Assembly (NCBI RefSeq): GCF_003353065.1
Contig: NZ_CP027806.1
Location: 2,004,501 to 2,068,500 of the forward strand
From: Cyclonatronum proteinivorum
Lineage (GTDB): Bacteria; Bacteroidota; Rhodothermia; Balneolales; Cyclonatronaceae
Length of the DNA stretch: 64,000 bases
Reading direction: 5' to 3'
Made by a program: the position numbers and the translations under genes. Below, piece by piece: positions 26,556 to 35,552 of the stretch (position 1 is its first letter; every line of letters begins with the position of its first letter). The notes under the pieces were generated by a model, which was not told the DNA's origin, searched no databases, and saw only the letters and a list, made by a program, of their open reading frames with translations.

Positions 26556-27335
26556 CCATTTTTTTTTGGGGAAAACTCACAGAGCATCAGGGGCCCCGTG
26601 AAAGATTGAAAGCCCCCAAATCGAAGATGAATGCGTTGCTTTTTGGGATGGAGACGGCAGACGGCAGACCGCAGACCGAAGACCGTGGACGGTTACTCCA
26701 AAAGTAAATAAAGGTGTCATCAGCGGGGCATGGCAACACCACAATCAAAGCCCCGAAAAATAGATCTGCCCCGGCAGGCCATCGAAGCCCCATGTGAGAG
26801 ATCCCCTTCGGCTGTCTTGCCCCGATATGGATCAACGTTTCGAAGCCTTCCATAACCAGGTCCTTCGACTCCGCTGCGCTCCGCTCAGGATGACAGCGTC
26901 GCCTTGCGTCAAACGGCGCGGCAAGCCGCACCGGGGGTCTTGGAAAATGCCCCTGTCATCCTGAGCGTAGCCGAAGCGCAGCGGAGGCGGAGTCGAAGGA
27001 TCTGGTGATGGGGTTTGGGAGGCTGGTTCGGACGCTCTGTTAATCCGTGCAGTGTATATGTCCCGGAGCCCCCCTCACGGCGTCATCCCGGAAACGCCTG
27101 CGCAGGAGCTTGATAAATATGACCTTAGCTCAACGACGTTGTCCGGGATCTACCAGCTTCGGCCTGCGACCATGCCCGTTGCAGGCCTGCAAAATCGAAT
27201 GCACACATTTCAGAATTGACATCCCAAACCCGCTATTACATCGCGGCGGGTCCCGCTTGGTAGATTCCTGATAAAGCTGCGTGAAGTTTCGTGCAGATTA
27301 TGTAGCCCCGTACCGCAGCATTTCAGGGATGACGG
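26556..27335. repeat. composite F-A-B repeat, right arm of the inverted pair
   Basis: The order is an F element (26556-26830), A elements in both orientations (26860-26902 and 26953-27003) and B3 (27080-27335). It is the reverse complement of the 20976-21731 block, with scattered mismatches. Both blocks contain the long noncoding stretch around CATATCGGGGCAAGACA and its complement. Confidence 0.85.
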
Positions 27336-27883
27336 CCTCGTGGGTTTGGCGTGCGATATTTTCGTGCTACAAAGGTGCCGCTCCGGTAGAGACGCAAAAC
27401 CTTGTGTCTCAATGATGTTTCGAAATCAAAAACGAAAAACGTGCAATCTCGAACAACAGGGCATGCCAAAGCCGGCATTATAACTGTAATTATTAACACG
27501 ACGCTTATCAATTCCCCTCTTGCAGAGGGGCGTTTTGCATCGGAGCGTTTCAGGGTTTTGTAACCAAAAAAAATGCAAATATGGCCGCTAAAGTAATTAT
27601 TAAAAGTGCACTTATTCATTACCTGTTTGCAGCTTGAGTTGGACGTTTGCTTATCGATCCTGTAGTTCCTGTTCGACCTCCATCCTTCGTCATTTATAAT
27701 TGCAAAAAAACGAGTCATTTCAATTGGCTTGGCTTAACGAACAATGAATGCGCCGGGTCCATTGCAGGTACAAAATCGGCAACCTAAAACGGCATCGTAT
27801 CCGAGTGCAATCCTGCTTATTTTGATAGCCATATCTCTTCTTTTTCAGCATTCTGATTCTGCTGTTATGAAAATCACCAATCC
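27336..27883. other. gene-free stretch before the SdiA-regulated-like gene
   Basis: A solitary right-end fragment of a C element lies at 27511-27575 (CCCCTCTTGCAGAGGGG, then GAGCGTTTCAGGGTTTTGTA). The remaining bases, 27580-27883, are AT-richer and contain no frame with family resemblance. I see no convincing promoter box. Confidence 0.6.
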
Positions 27884-29593
27884 ATGCGCACTTTTCTAAA
27901 TTTTGTACTGCTCTTGCTGCTAAGCGGCATGGCGCACCTGCCTGCGTCCGCCGATCCCCCGCAGTATAATTCCATCCGGCTCTTGTCTGTGCAGTCACTG
28001 CCGGTTATTGATCCGTCCGGACTCGATCTGCATAGTGATCCCAACTACCTGTGGACGGTCAGTGATGAGCCTATGGGGCAGATTCACCGCATCACAACTG
28101 GCGGACAAATTGTCGAGAGTCTTCCTTATTTAGGTGAGGATATGGAGGGCATCACCTATGATCCTGAAACGGATACCCTGTGGATTGTGGAAGAGCGTGC
28201 GCGGCTAATGAAACAGCTCGACCGGGACGGAAACATTCTGCAAACACGCAGCCTCAATATTGGTCAGCCCAATGAGAATGATGGTCCCGAAGGCATCACC
28301 CTGAATCAGCTTAACCGGCACTTTTTTGTGGCCAACGAAAAAAATCCGCGGATTATCTGGGAGCTCAATTCCAATCTCGACATTATCCGAACCACGCACA
28401 TAAATTTCGAATCTCCTTTTGATATCACCGACATATCCGGCCTGTTCCACGAAGCGGTACGCGGTGAACTCTGGATTCTGAGCGACGAGAGCCGCAAGAT
28501 TGTGGTCGCCGGAACGGACCTGATCCCCCGCTATCATTTTGACCTCAATATCGTGAAACCCGAAGGCATAGCCGTAGATTTTGAAGGACGTCGCCTGTAT
28601 GTTGTCTGCGACGCGCAGAACCGGCTTTACACCTACCGGCTCGAAACCTTGCTCACCCCGGACCCGCATCCGCTGGCTACCGGCAGCTACACTTTCGATT
28701 TCTGGTCGCCTGATGAGCCCGATTATTCCTACCCGCCGCACATGGTGTTTCTCATGAGCGCTGAAGACGACCCACAGCTCGACGCCGTTTTCAATTCACC
28801 CTACGTTGTGCCGCCCGGCGACTATCATCCGGATGACGCCCAAACGCTGGGCTTCCCGTACAACAACACGCGTCGCACCCGCATCAACGGACTCGGCGCA
28901 CAGGGTATCAGCTTCATCAATACGGCACGCGGGCGGGATGTTGGCGCTGCGGTGCTTGCCCTCGATACCCGCGGGGTTACTGCAGCCCACGTTTCTTGGC
29001 TGGGCGCTACCATCCTTGCGAACAACCGCTGCTACGCCATCCGCCTGCAATACCGGCCATCGGTTGAGGATGATTTCGCAGACTTCCTTCACCTCGGTGA
29101 AATTGTAGAATATGAGCGACAGCAAAACGGACACGCGCGCCACTTCAGCGAGCTGCCCCTGCCGGAAGAAATGATGGACCGCAGCAATGCCGAGCTCCGC
29201 TGGGTTTTCTATTACACCGGTGAGCAAACCGGAGGCGGGGCCCGCGATGAGTTACGCCTCGATAATATCGTGGTCACGCCGGTCACCTTCAGCACCGCCG
29301 ACCCCGGAAGTGAGCGACCTGTCCGGACCCTGCTGCATCCCAACTATCCCAATCCCTTTAATCCGGAAACAAACATTTCCTTCACTCTGGGGCAGGCTGC
29401 AGATATCCGCCTCGAAGTTTACGATGCGCAGGGTCGCCGCATTCGTCTTCTCAGCGCCGGCGTACTGTCCGCCGGAACGCATCGCTACCGGTTTCGCGCA
29501 GATGACCTTTCAAGCGGCATTTATTACATCCGCCTCACCGAAACCGGTTCATCACCTGTCATCCACACACAAAGCATGGTTTTGGTGAAATAG
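27884..29593 (+). CDS. secreted SdiA-regulated-like beta-propeller with T9SS type A sorting domain
   Basis: The 569-residue exported protein has an N-terminal signal peptide (LNFVLLLLLSGMAHLPASA). Residues about 30-260 form a propeller like SdiA-regulated proteins: DPSGLDLHSDPNYLWTVSDE, EGITYDPETDTLWIVEE, GPEGITLNQLNRHFFVANE, PEGIAVDFEGRRLYVVCD. A middle beta-sandwich region (about 260-470) has no recognised family. The last 85 residues are a T9SS type A domain: LHPNYPNPFNPETNISFTL, then GIYYIRLTE and a basic terminal lysine. It should cross the outer membrane through the SprA-containing T9SS. The substrate is unknown. It stands alone and is convergent with the ABC exporter gene. Confidence 0.85.
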   Translation: MRTFLNFVLLLLLSGMAHLPASADPPQYNSIRLLSVQSLPVIDPSGLDLHSDPNYLWTVSDEPMGQIHRITTGGQIVESLPYLGEDMEGITYDPETDTLWIVEERARLMKQLDRDGNILQTRSLNIGQPNENDGPEGITLNQLNRHFFVANEKNPRIIWELNSNLDIIRTTHINFESPFDITDISGLFHEAVRGELWILSDESRKIVVAGTDLIPRYHFDLNIVKPEGIAVDFEGRRLYVVCDAQNRLYTYRLETLLTPDPHPLATGSYTFDFWSPDEPDYSYPPHMVFLMSAEDDPQLDAVFNSPYVVPPGDYHPDDAQTLGFPYNNTRRTRINGLGAQGISFINTARGRDVGAAVLALDTRGVTAAHVSWLGATILANNRCYAIRLQYRPSVEDDFADFLHLGEIVEYERQQNGHARHFSELPLPEEMMDRSNAELRWVFYYTGEQTGGGARDELRLDNIVVTPVTFSTADPGSERPVRTLLHPNYPNPFNPETNISFTLGQAADIRLEVYDAQGRRIRLLSAGVLSAGTHRYRFRADDLSSGIYYIRLTETGSSPVIHTQSMVLVK

Positions 29594-29743
29594 TCGGGTT
29601 ATAGCTTGTGTTCCTTTATCCAAATAAAGCTGGCAGCAAGAATTTGGCGCCTCAAGCTGTTTTGGAATCCCCTTCGCAAAAAAATCCCCGCCAATTAAAT
29701 ACTTCAAACTTACCCCGGCACCTACAATCTCTGAACTCAAAAC

Positions 29744-31540
29744 TCAGACAAGCTTCTCCTGAAACTGAATATCGTGCAGCCTTCGGTACAAACCGTTTTG
29801 GGCCATAAGCTGTTCGTGCCGGCCCCGCTCGAGGATGCGGCCTTGTTCCATGACTAAAATGGTGTCGGCGTCGCGGATGGTTGAGAGGCGGTGCGCAATC
29901 ACAAAAGTTGTGCAGCGCTTCATTAGATGACCCAACGCGAGCTGCACCGCGGCTTCAGATTCTGAATCGAGCGAGGAAGTTGCCTCGTCGAGGAGTAAAA
30001 TGCGGGGCTGTTTGAGGATGGCGCGCGCGATCGCGATGCGCTGCCGCTGCCCCCCGCTCAGCTTGATGCCCCGCTCACCCACCCTGGCCTCATAGCCGTC
30101 CGGGTGCTCTCGGATGAAGCCGTCCGCCTGCGCGAGACGCGCCGCCTCCTCGACTTCTGGGTCCGTCGCCTCCAGCCGCCCGTAGCGGATGTTCTCCCGA
30201 ATGGTCGTGCCGAAAAGCTGAATATCCTGGGGCACGACCGCGATGAAGCTGCGAAGCTGCTGTTGCGGAATCATCCGGATATCCCGGCCGTCAATAGTGA
30301 TGCGGCCTCCGGTGACCTCATAAAAGCGCGGAATCAGGCTCAATAGCGTCGTTTTGCCCGCCCCGCTTGGTCCTGCGAGCGCAACGATTTCCCCCGGCTC
30401 ACAACGGAAGTTCACCGATTCCAGCACGGACTGATCCTCCCCGTACCCGAAGGAAACCTCCTCAAAAGCCACCGCGCCCAGGACCGGGTCCAGTGGCCTG
30501 GCCTCGGGATGATCCTCTATTTCGGGCACTTCTTCCAGCAATCCGAAAATCCGCTCCGAGGCGCCGACCGCGCTGCTGAAGACCGCATACACCCGCGCCA
30601 TCCCGCCGAGGGAGCGCCCGATGTTGAAGGCAAAAAAGATGAAGGCTACCAAATCTCCGGCGGTCAGCCGACCCGCCAATACCTCGGTGCCGCCGTACCA
30701 GAAAATCACGATCATGGTGCTGAGGAACATCACCGCAACCACCGACCAGAACAAATTGCTGTACAGCACGCGCTTCCGGGCCGTGCGGAACAGCTCCTCG
30801 GCTTTGTCGTTGTAGCGCGCCACTTCGTAGGATTCGCGCGCGAAGGACTTCACCGACTGAATCGCACCGAGCGACTCCTCCGCAATGGCTGTCGTGTCAG
30901 CGAGCCGGTCCTGCACTTCTCGGGAGAGCTTCCGGATGAGGCCGCCAAAATAACGAACAGCCAGCGTGATCAGCGGCACGGTCACGAAAATGACCAGACT
31001 CAGCCGCCAGTTGAGGTACACCATGAGTCCGACCGAGCCGATCAGGCTGATGGTTTGGGTGAGGCCCTCCGAGAGGGTGCCGGTCACGGCGTCGCGAATC
31101 GCGCCCACATCGTTGGTGAGGCGGGAAGTGATTTCCCCCAGCCGCTGATTCGAGAAAAACCGCAGGCTCAGCCGGTTGAGGTGTGCGTACAGTTCGCGAC
31201 GTAAATCCGTGACGACCCGCTCGCCGATCCAGTCGAGCAAATAGCTGCCCCAGAAGCCGAGGAAAGCCTGCATCACAAAAAGTCCGATCAGTATGAAGGT
31301 GACCGTGTTCAAAAGCTCCCGGTTGCCGCCGTCGAATACGGCATCGAGGAGCTCGCGGAGGCCAAGCGGTACGGCGAGCCACACGAGCGTCGCCAAAAGG
31401 GAAGCGACAAGGGCAAACAGCAAGCGGCCGAGGTAAGGCCGGGCGTAGGTCAGAATCCGCAGGTACTGCCGGAAAGATGTTTTGTTGAGATGCAAAAGGG
31501 CGGGTTTAAAAGTGGGATGCTTTTCGGGCAAGGTAAACAT
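29744..31540 (-). CDS. MsbA-like ABC exporter (fused permease and ATPase)
   Basis: The 598-residue half-transporter has a six-helix ABC type 1 transmembrane domain at about residues 25-320 and a nucleotide-binding domain at about 350-590. The NBD motifs are Walker A GPSGAGKTT, the Q-loop VVPQDIQLFG, signature LSGGQRQRIAIARAIL, Walker B ILLLDEATSSLD and the H-loop IAHRLSTI. The family includes lipid A flippases, lipid and peptide exporters; the other envelope genes here make a lipid substrate plausible but unproven. It is divergent from the glycosyltransferase gene, with 112 bases between starts. Confidence 0.9.
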   Translation of the reverse strand: MFTLPEKHPTFKPALLHLNKTSFRQYLRILTYARPYLGRLLFALVASLLATLVWLAVPLGLRELLDAVFDGGNRELLNTVTFILIGLFVMQAFLGFWGSYLLDWIGERVVTDLRRELYAHLNRLSLRFFSNQRLGEITSRLTNDVGAIRDAVTGTLSEGLTQTISLIGSVGLMVYLNWRLSLVIFVTVPLITLAVRYFGGLIRKLSREVQDRLADTTAIAEESLGAIQSVKSFARESYEVARYNDKAEELFRTARKRVLYSNLFWSVVAVMFLSTMIVIFWYGGTEVLAGRLTAGDLVAFIFFAFNIGRSLGGMARVYAVFSSAVGASERIFGLLEEVPEIEDHPEARPLDPVLGAVAFEEVSFGYGEDQSVLESVNFRCEPGEIVALAGPSGAGKTTLLSLIPRFYEVTGGRITIDGRDIRMIPQQQLRSFIAVVPQDIQLFGTTIRENIRYGRLEATDPEVEEAARLAQADGFIREHPDGYEARVGERGIKLSGGQRQRIAIARAILKQPRILLLDEATSSLDSESEAAVQLALGHLMKRCTTFVIAHRLSTIRDADTILVMEQGRILERGRHEQLMAQNGLYRRLHDIQFQEKLV

Positions 31541-31652
31541 CCCCGAAAGAAAATCAATTCAGGCGCAGCCCGCTTTCTGTGTTTGGCCTGAATGAAAGCC
31601 GCCGCCTGCCGGTTTTAATCCCAACGACTTTCAACCGCATGATTTTGTAGCT

Positions 31653-33623
31653 ATGAGAACTGTATTTATTGATACATCCAGCGTGCGCCCGGTCGCTTCC
31701 GGCACGGGACGCTACACCCAAAATCTGGCGGAAGGCCTCGCGCAGCGGTACGAGGTCGTTACCTCGCCCGGCAATTGGCACCCTCAAATGCGGCAGATGC
31801 CGGAAGGGCCGCGTGACTGGCACCGCGAGCTGAACTTCCGGCTTGCCGCAAATCAGCCCAACATCCATGCAGATGCCGGTATTTTCCCCAACTATTTCAT
31901 GCCGCCCGGCTGGCCTTATCCGGCGGCGGTCACCATTCACGACCTTTCGTTTCTCACGCATCCGCAGTTTTACAGCCCGCGCATGCGGCATTTTTACCGG
32001 CTCCGCATCCGGCATACGCTCAAACACGCACGCGTCATTCTAAGCGTCAGTGAAGCATCGCGCCGGCAGATTCTGGCGCTCACCGGCATTTCACCTGAGC
32101 GCGTGCTTGTGCATGCGCCGGCCCTGCCCGTTACCTGCTGCAATCCCGTGCCTGTCCACGAAGAGCCGTATCTCCTTTATATCGGCAACCTCGAGCCCAA
32201 GAAAAACATCGAAAACATGCTGCGCGCCTATGCCCTGTTGCGCAAACAGCAAAAGGTGTCGCTTGTGCTCGCGGGACGCTTTCACGGGCAACCTGCCTGG
32301 AACCGGAAAATCCGCGACCTTATCCGCGAAATCCCCGGTGTCAGCTATGCCGGTTTTGTGGATGATACCCGCCTGGCTGACCTCCTCGCCTTTGCGTCGG
32401 GACTCGTGCTTGTTAGTCATATCGAAGGATTTGGTTTGCCTGTGATGGATGCCCTTGCCAATCAGGTGCCCGTGCTCATTTCCCGTGACCCCGCCCTGCA
32501 GGAAACCGCTGCGGGCCATGCCCTCACCACCGATGCGAGCGCTCCGGCGCAGATCGCACGCGGCATGGGCGACCTCCTCGAAATTCCCGCTGCCGAACTT
32601 GCCGGAGCCGCGCGACACATGCGCCGCCGCTTCTCTCCCGAAACACGGGATACCGACATGCTGCGCATCACCCGCAGCCTGCGAAGCCCGCGTCCGCTTT
32701 TTTTGCACGGTGAGCCGGAGCGTAATCGCGAAACCAGCCCGAACGTGGCCCTCCTCAGTGGTATCGCCTATGCTGATGTTTTTGGTTCGGGCATCACCCC
32801 GGCCAAACTGCACCGTTCGCTAAGTGGTGTCCGCCTCAGCAAAACTGCGTTTCAGGAAAAGCTTGATGTGCTCCTCAGCCTACGTCCTGACTTGGTAGTG
32901 AAGGAAAATGGGGTTTTGTTTTTGGGGGAACACCGGGGGCGCACCGAAAGCCCGCGATGGGCGCAAAGCTCCGAGGTCGTCCGACGGCGCCATGCGCGAC
33001 TGCTGGGCGTTCTGATGGCCTCGCCCTGGGTCCGTGGCCTGTACTACAGCGGCGGTACCGCGCACGGCAGCGGACTCGATGCGCAGCCCGATCTCGACCT
33101 CCTCGTTATTGCCGCCCCCGGCCGCGCCTGGCTCGCATGGGCATGGGTGCGGCTCGTCAGCCTCCTCGGCGGCCCCAACAGCCGGATCTGCGCCAACTAC
33201 ATTCTCGCGGAAAACGCGCAGGAAGTCCACTGGCAGCGGGATTATTACACCGCCTTCCAGCTTCTTTTCCTGCGGAAAGTCAGCCTGAAACCCGGCTGCA
33301 CCCACATCCGCCGCCACAACCGCTGGATTACGGATTTCTTCCCCAACAACAGCTATGCCGAAGCACCTGCCACGCCGGAAGTCCCCCGTGGGTTGCTCAC
33401 CCGCCTCAACCTCGCCCTGCAATTCGTGGCCGGCTGGTTCTGGAACCGCCGCGGCCTCCGCAGCGGCGAAGGCGGCCTGCTGTGGGACGCACACCGCATC
33501 AAGCTCCACACCAACGACCACCGCCCAACCGTAAAACAAGCCTTCGCCGAACGCATGCGCAAGTTTGGCGGCCTGCCTACGGGCACCGCGGCAACATCTG
33601 TGCGGGCTGCGAAAATGCGGTGA
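31653..33623 (+). CDS. GT4 glycosyltransferase fused to a nucleotidyltransferase-like domain
   Basis: The 656-residue protein starts with a GT-B family 4 glycosyltransferase (about 1-345): GTGRYTQNLAEGLAQRY, VTIHDLSFLTHP, LYIGNLEPKKNIENMLRAYA and HIEGFGLPVMDALANQVPV. In the last motif Asp stands where the second Glu of the E-x7-E pair usually is. From about 370 a winged-helix-like stretch leads to a minimal nucleotidyltransferase motif near 466-486 (GGTAHGSGLDAQPDLDLLVI: G-S followed by D-x-D), then RAWLAWAWVRL and RICANYILAENAQEVHWQRD. I recall stand-alone proteins with this C-terminal architecture in Bacteroidota, encoded near glycosyltransferases. Acceptor and nucleotide are unknown. Confidence 0.8.
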   Translation: MRTVFIDTSSVRPVASGTGRYTQNLAEGLAQRYEVVTSPGNWHPQMRQMPEGPRDWHRELNFRLAANQPNIHADAGIFPNYFMPPGWPYPAAVTIHDLSFLTHPQFYSPRMRHFYRLRIRHTLKHARVILSVSEASRRQILALTGISPERVLVHAPALPVTCCNPVPVHEEPYLLYIGNLEPKKNIENMLRAYALLRKQQKVSLVLAGRFHGQPAWNRKIRDLIREIPGVSYAGFVDDTRLADLLAFASGLVLVSHIEGFGLPVMDALANQVPVLISRDPALQETAAGHALTTDASAPAQIARGMGDLLEIPAAELAGAARHMRRRFSPETRDTDMLRITRSLRSPRPLFLHGEPERNRETSPNVALLSGIAYADVFGSGITPAKLHRSLSGVRLSKTAFQEKLDVLLSLRPDLVVKENGVLFLGEHRGRTESPRWAQSSEVVRRRHARLLGVLMASPWVRGLYYSGGTAHGSGLDAQPDLDLLVIAAPGRAWLAWAWVRLVSLLGGPNSRICANYILAENAQEVHWQRDYYTAFQLLFLRKVSLKPGCTHIRRHNRWITDFFPNNSYAEAPATPEVPRGLLTRLNLALQFVAGWFWNRRGLRSGEGGLLWDAHRIKLHTNDHRPTVKQAFAERMRKFGGLPTGTAATSVRAAKMR

Positions 33624-33780
33624 GGGAAATGCCATTAAAGCATTGAAAACATTATTATCACCACGCTTAACCAACTTCCCTCTCGCAGATGGGAATTATG
33701 GCTTCGTGGCATTTCAGGGCTACCGAGCCAAACAGCAATGTTAATGCAATCTCGAAGGTATTAATAAAACAGCACTTTTC

Positions 33781-34334
33781 AATTCTCCTCTCGAGATGGG
33801 TGGCCCCAATGATATGTTGTTAGGGCTGATGGTGTTGTTTTTGCCTTTGAACGCTTTCAGCGCCCGGATGGTGGCGGGACGGGGTGTGGGAAAGCCGGTC
33901 GAAGGCTACCCTTTTCAGTGCAACCCGATAAATTATTAAAGGAAGAAAAGGGAAGGGAAGCGACTTTGGTGATCGAATCAATGACCGCTTACTGTCAGCA
34001 TGATTAGAAATATCGTAAACGAAAAAAACTTTGGATGATATGCCGCCCCTTCAGGGCTCCATTATTGATGGGTCGTGATCCCGGGGTTGTCACCCCGGGC
34101 TATGGTATGTCGCCCTTTCAGGGCTGGAGCGGCGGGTTGTTGGAATTATTTATTACTCTCGTTACAAGTGTCCGGTATTATTTTCGTGGCGTAAGGTGCT
34201 CGATCTCCGGCATCCGGGCGTTCACACCCCGCCCCTTCAAAATCGGAGCCTTTTTAACATTTGATGCTTTTTTCGGGCTCTTGCCGCTGATTTTGTTTTT
34301 CCAGGGGGCACCCCTCTCGCAGAGGGGAGTTTGG
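33781..34334. repeat. C element copy 4
   Basis: It starts at CTCCTCTCGAGATGGGTGGC and ends at CACCCCTCTCGCAGAGGGGA. Between them are GGCGGGACGGGGTGTGGG, GCCCCTTCAGGGCTCC, CCCGGGGTTGTCACCCCGGG and TTCACACCCCGCCCC. It resembles copy 5 more than copies 1 and 2. Confidence 0.85.
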
Positions 34335-34415
34335 CTCCGTGGCGTTTCAGGATTACCATACCAAAACAACAATGTAGATACGAGCTCTAAAATATTAATA
34401 AGACGGCACTTATTA

Positions 34416-34959
34416 ATTCCCCTCTTGAGAGGGGTGGCCCCAATGAGATGCTGTAAGGGTTGATGATGTTATTGTTGGATTTAAACTCTTTCAACGCCCG
34501 GATGGTGGCGGGACGGGGTGTGGGAAAGCCGGTCGAAGGCTACCCTTTTCAGTGCAACCCGATAAACTATGAAAGGAAGAAACGGGGCGGGTGGCGACTT
34601 TGATGATCGAATCAATGACCGCTAAATGTCAGCATGATTAGAAAATCGCCAGTGAAAAAAACTTTGGATGATATGCCGCCCCTTCAGGGCTCCATTATTG
34701 ACGGGTCGTGATCCCGGGGTTGTCACCCCGGGCTGTGGTATGTCGCCCTTTCAGGGCTGGGGCGGGTTGTTGTATATGATTTTTTCTGATCCGTACTTTG
34801 TGATGCTTCCCTTGGCGTAAGGAGGAGATATTTGACTTCCGGGCGTTCACACCCCGCCCCGTCAAAATCGGAGCCGTTTTAACATTTGTGACTTTTTCCG
34901 GTTCCATGCCGCTGGTCAGGACTTTCCCGGGGGCACCCCTCTCGCAGAGGGGAGTTTGG
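34416..34959. repeat. C element copy 5
   Basis: Tandem neighbour of copy 4 at a period of about 620-635 bases, in the same orientation and with the same order of hairpins. The link between the units carries AATAAGACGGCACTTATTAA, repeated again before copy 6 at about 35020. Confidence 0.85.
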
Positions 34960-35035
34960 CTCCGTGGCATTTCAGGATTACCATGCCAAAACAGCAATGC
35001 AGATACGAGATCGAAGGTATTAATAAGACGGCACT

Positions 35036-35195
35036 TATTAATTCCCCTCTTGAGAGGGGTGGCCCCAATGAGATGCTGTAAGGGTTGATGATATTATGAT
35101 TGCTTTTAAACTCTTTCAACGCCCGGATGGTGGCGGGACGGGGTGTGGAAATGCCTGTCGAAGGCAAGAAGCGAATTACCACCACGCGGTAATTA
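35036..35195. repeat. C element copy 6 (left half)
   Basis: CCCCTCTTGAGAGGGGTGGC and GGCGGGACGGGGTGTGGAAA are present. The central hairpins and right end are absent. Confidence 0.75.
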
Positions 35196-35238
35196 TTTAG
35201 AGAGCTTAATGCCAAGTGTGCCCATAATCACCCTCGTG

Positions 35239-35410
35239 GCCGTCATACCGGAAACGCCCACTCAGATGCGGGGCGGTGGGTGTTGCAGAACCGGCACCAC
35301 AGCCGTACTATTTCATCACGGCAATTCCCGCTTGGCAGATCCCGTATAATGCTGCGTGAAGTTTCGTGCAGATGATAGGGCCCCGTGCTGCAGCATTTAC
35401 GGGATGACGG
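35239..35410. repeat. B element copy 4 (internally deleted)
   Basis: Outer arms are CGTCATACCGGAAACGCCC and GCATTTACGGGATGACGG. Only one inner arm remains (TTGGCAGATCCCGTATAATG), so the left inner arm has been lost and the unit is about 85 bases short. Confidence 0.8.
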
Positions 35411-35444
35411 GCTCGGGGGTGAGACAGGACTGAACTGAACTGAA

Positions 35445-35535
35445 CTGAACCGGGTCAGGACGGGGATCGGGCTTGGTAGCTGGTTTTACTACATCCAGTT
35501 CATCCTGTAATTCTAAAAATCCTGTTCAAAACAAT
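35445..35535. repeat. G element copy 1
   Basis: Contains CCGGGTCAGGACGGGGATC and TCATCCTGTAATTCTAAAAA followed by CCTGTTCAAAACAATG. The reverse complement occurs at 48310-48415. Confidence 0.7.
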
Positions 35536-35552
35536 GCGGGATCTTATGTTGT

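Larger units (their letters stand above)
33624..35552. repeat. repeat block R4: C elements 4-6, B4 and G element
   Basis: This is a 1.9-kb gene-free stretch. It contains a right-end C fragment (33672-33725), C4 (33781-34334), C5 (34416-34959), the left half of C6 (35036-35195), B4 (35239-35410), a four-fold ACTGA tandem (35429-35448) and a G element (35445-35535). The open frames found here follow the repeat and have no protein-like features. Confidence 0.85.

Noticed and set aside
27720-27998. Minus-strand frame of 92 codons before the SdiA-regulated-like gene
   Set aside because: It overlaps the signal-peptide region of the real gene and shows no family features.
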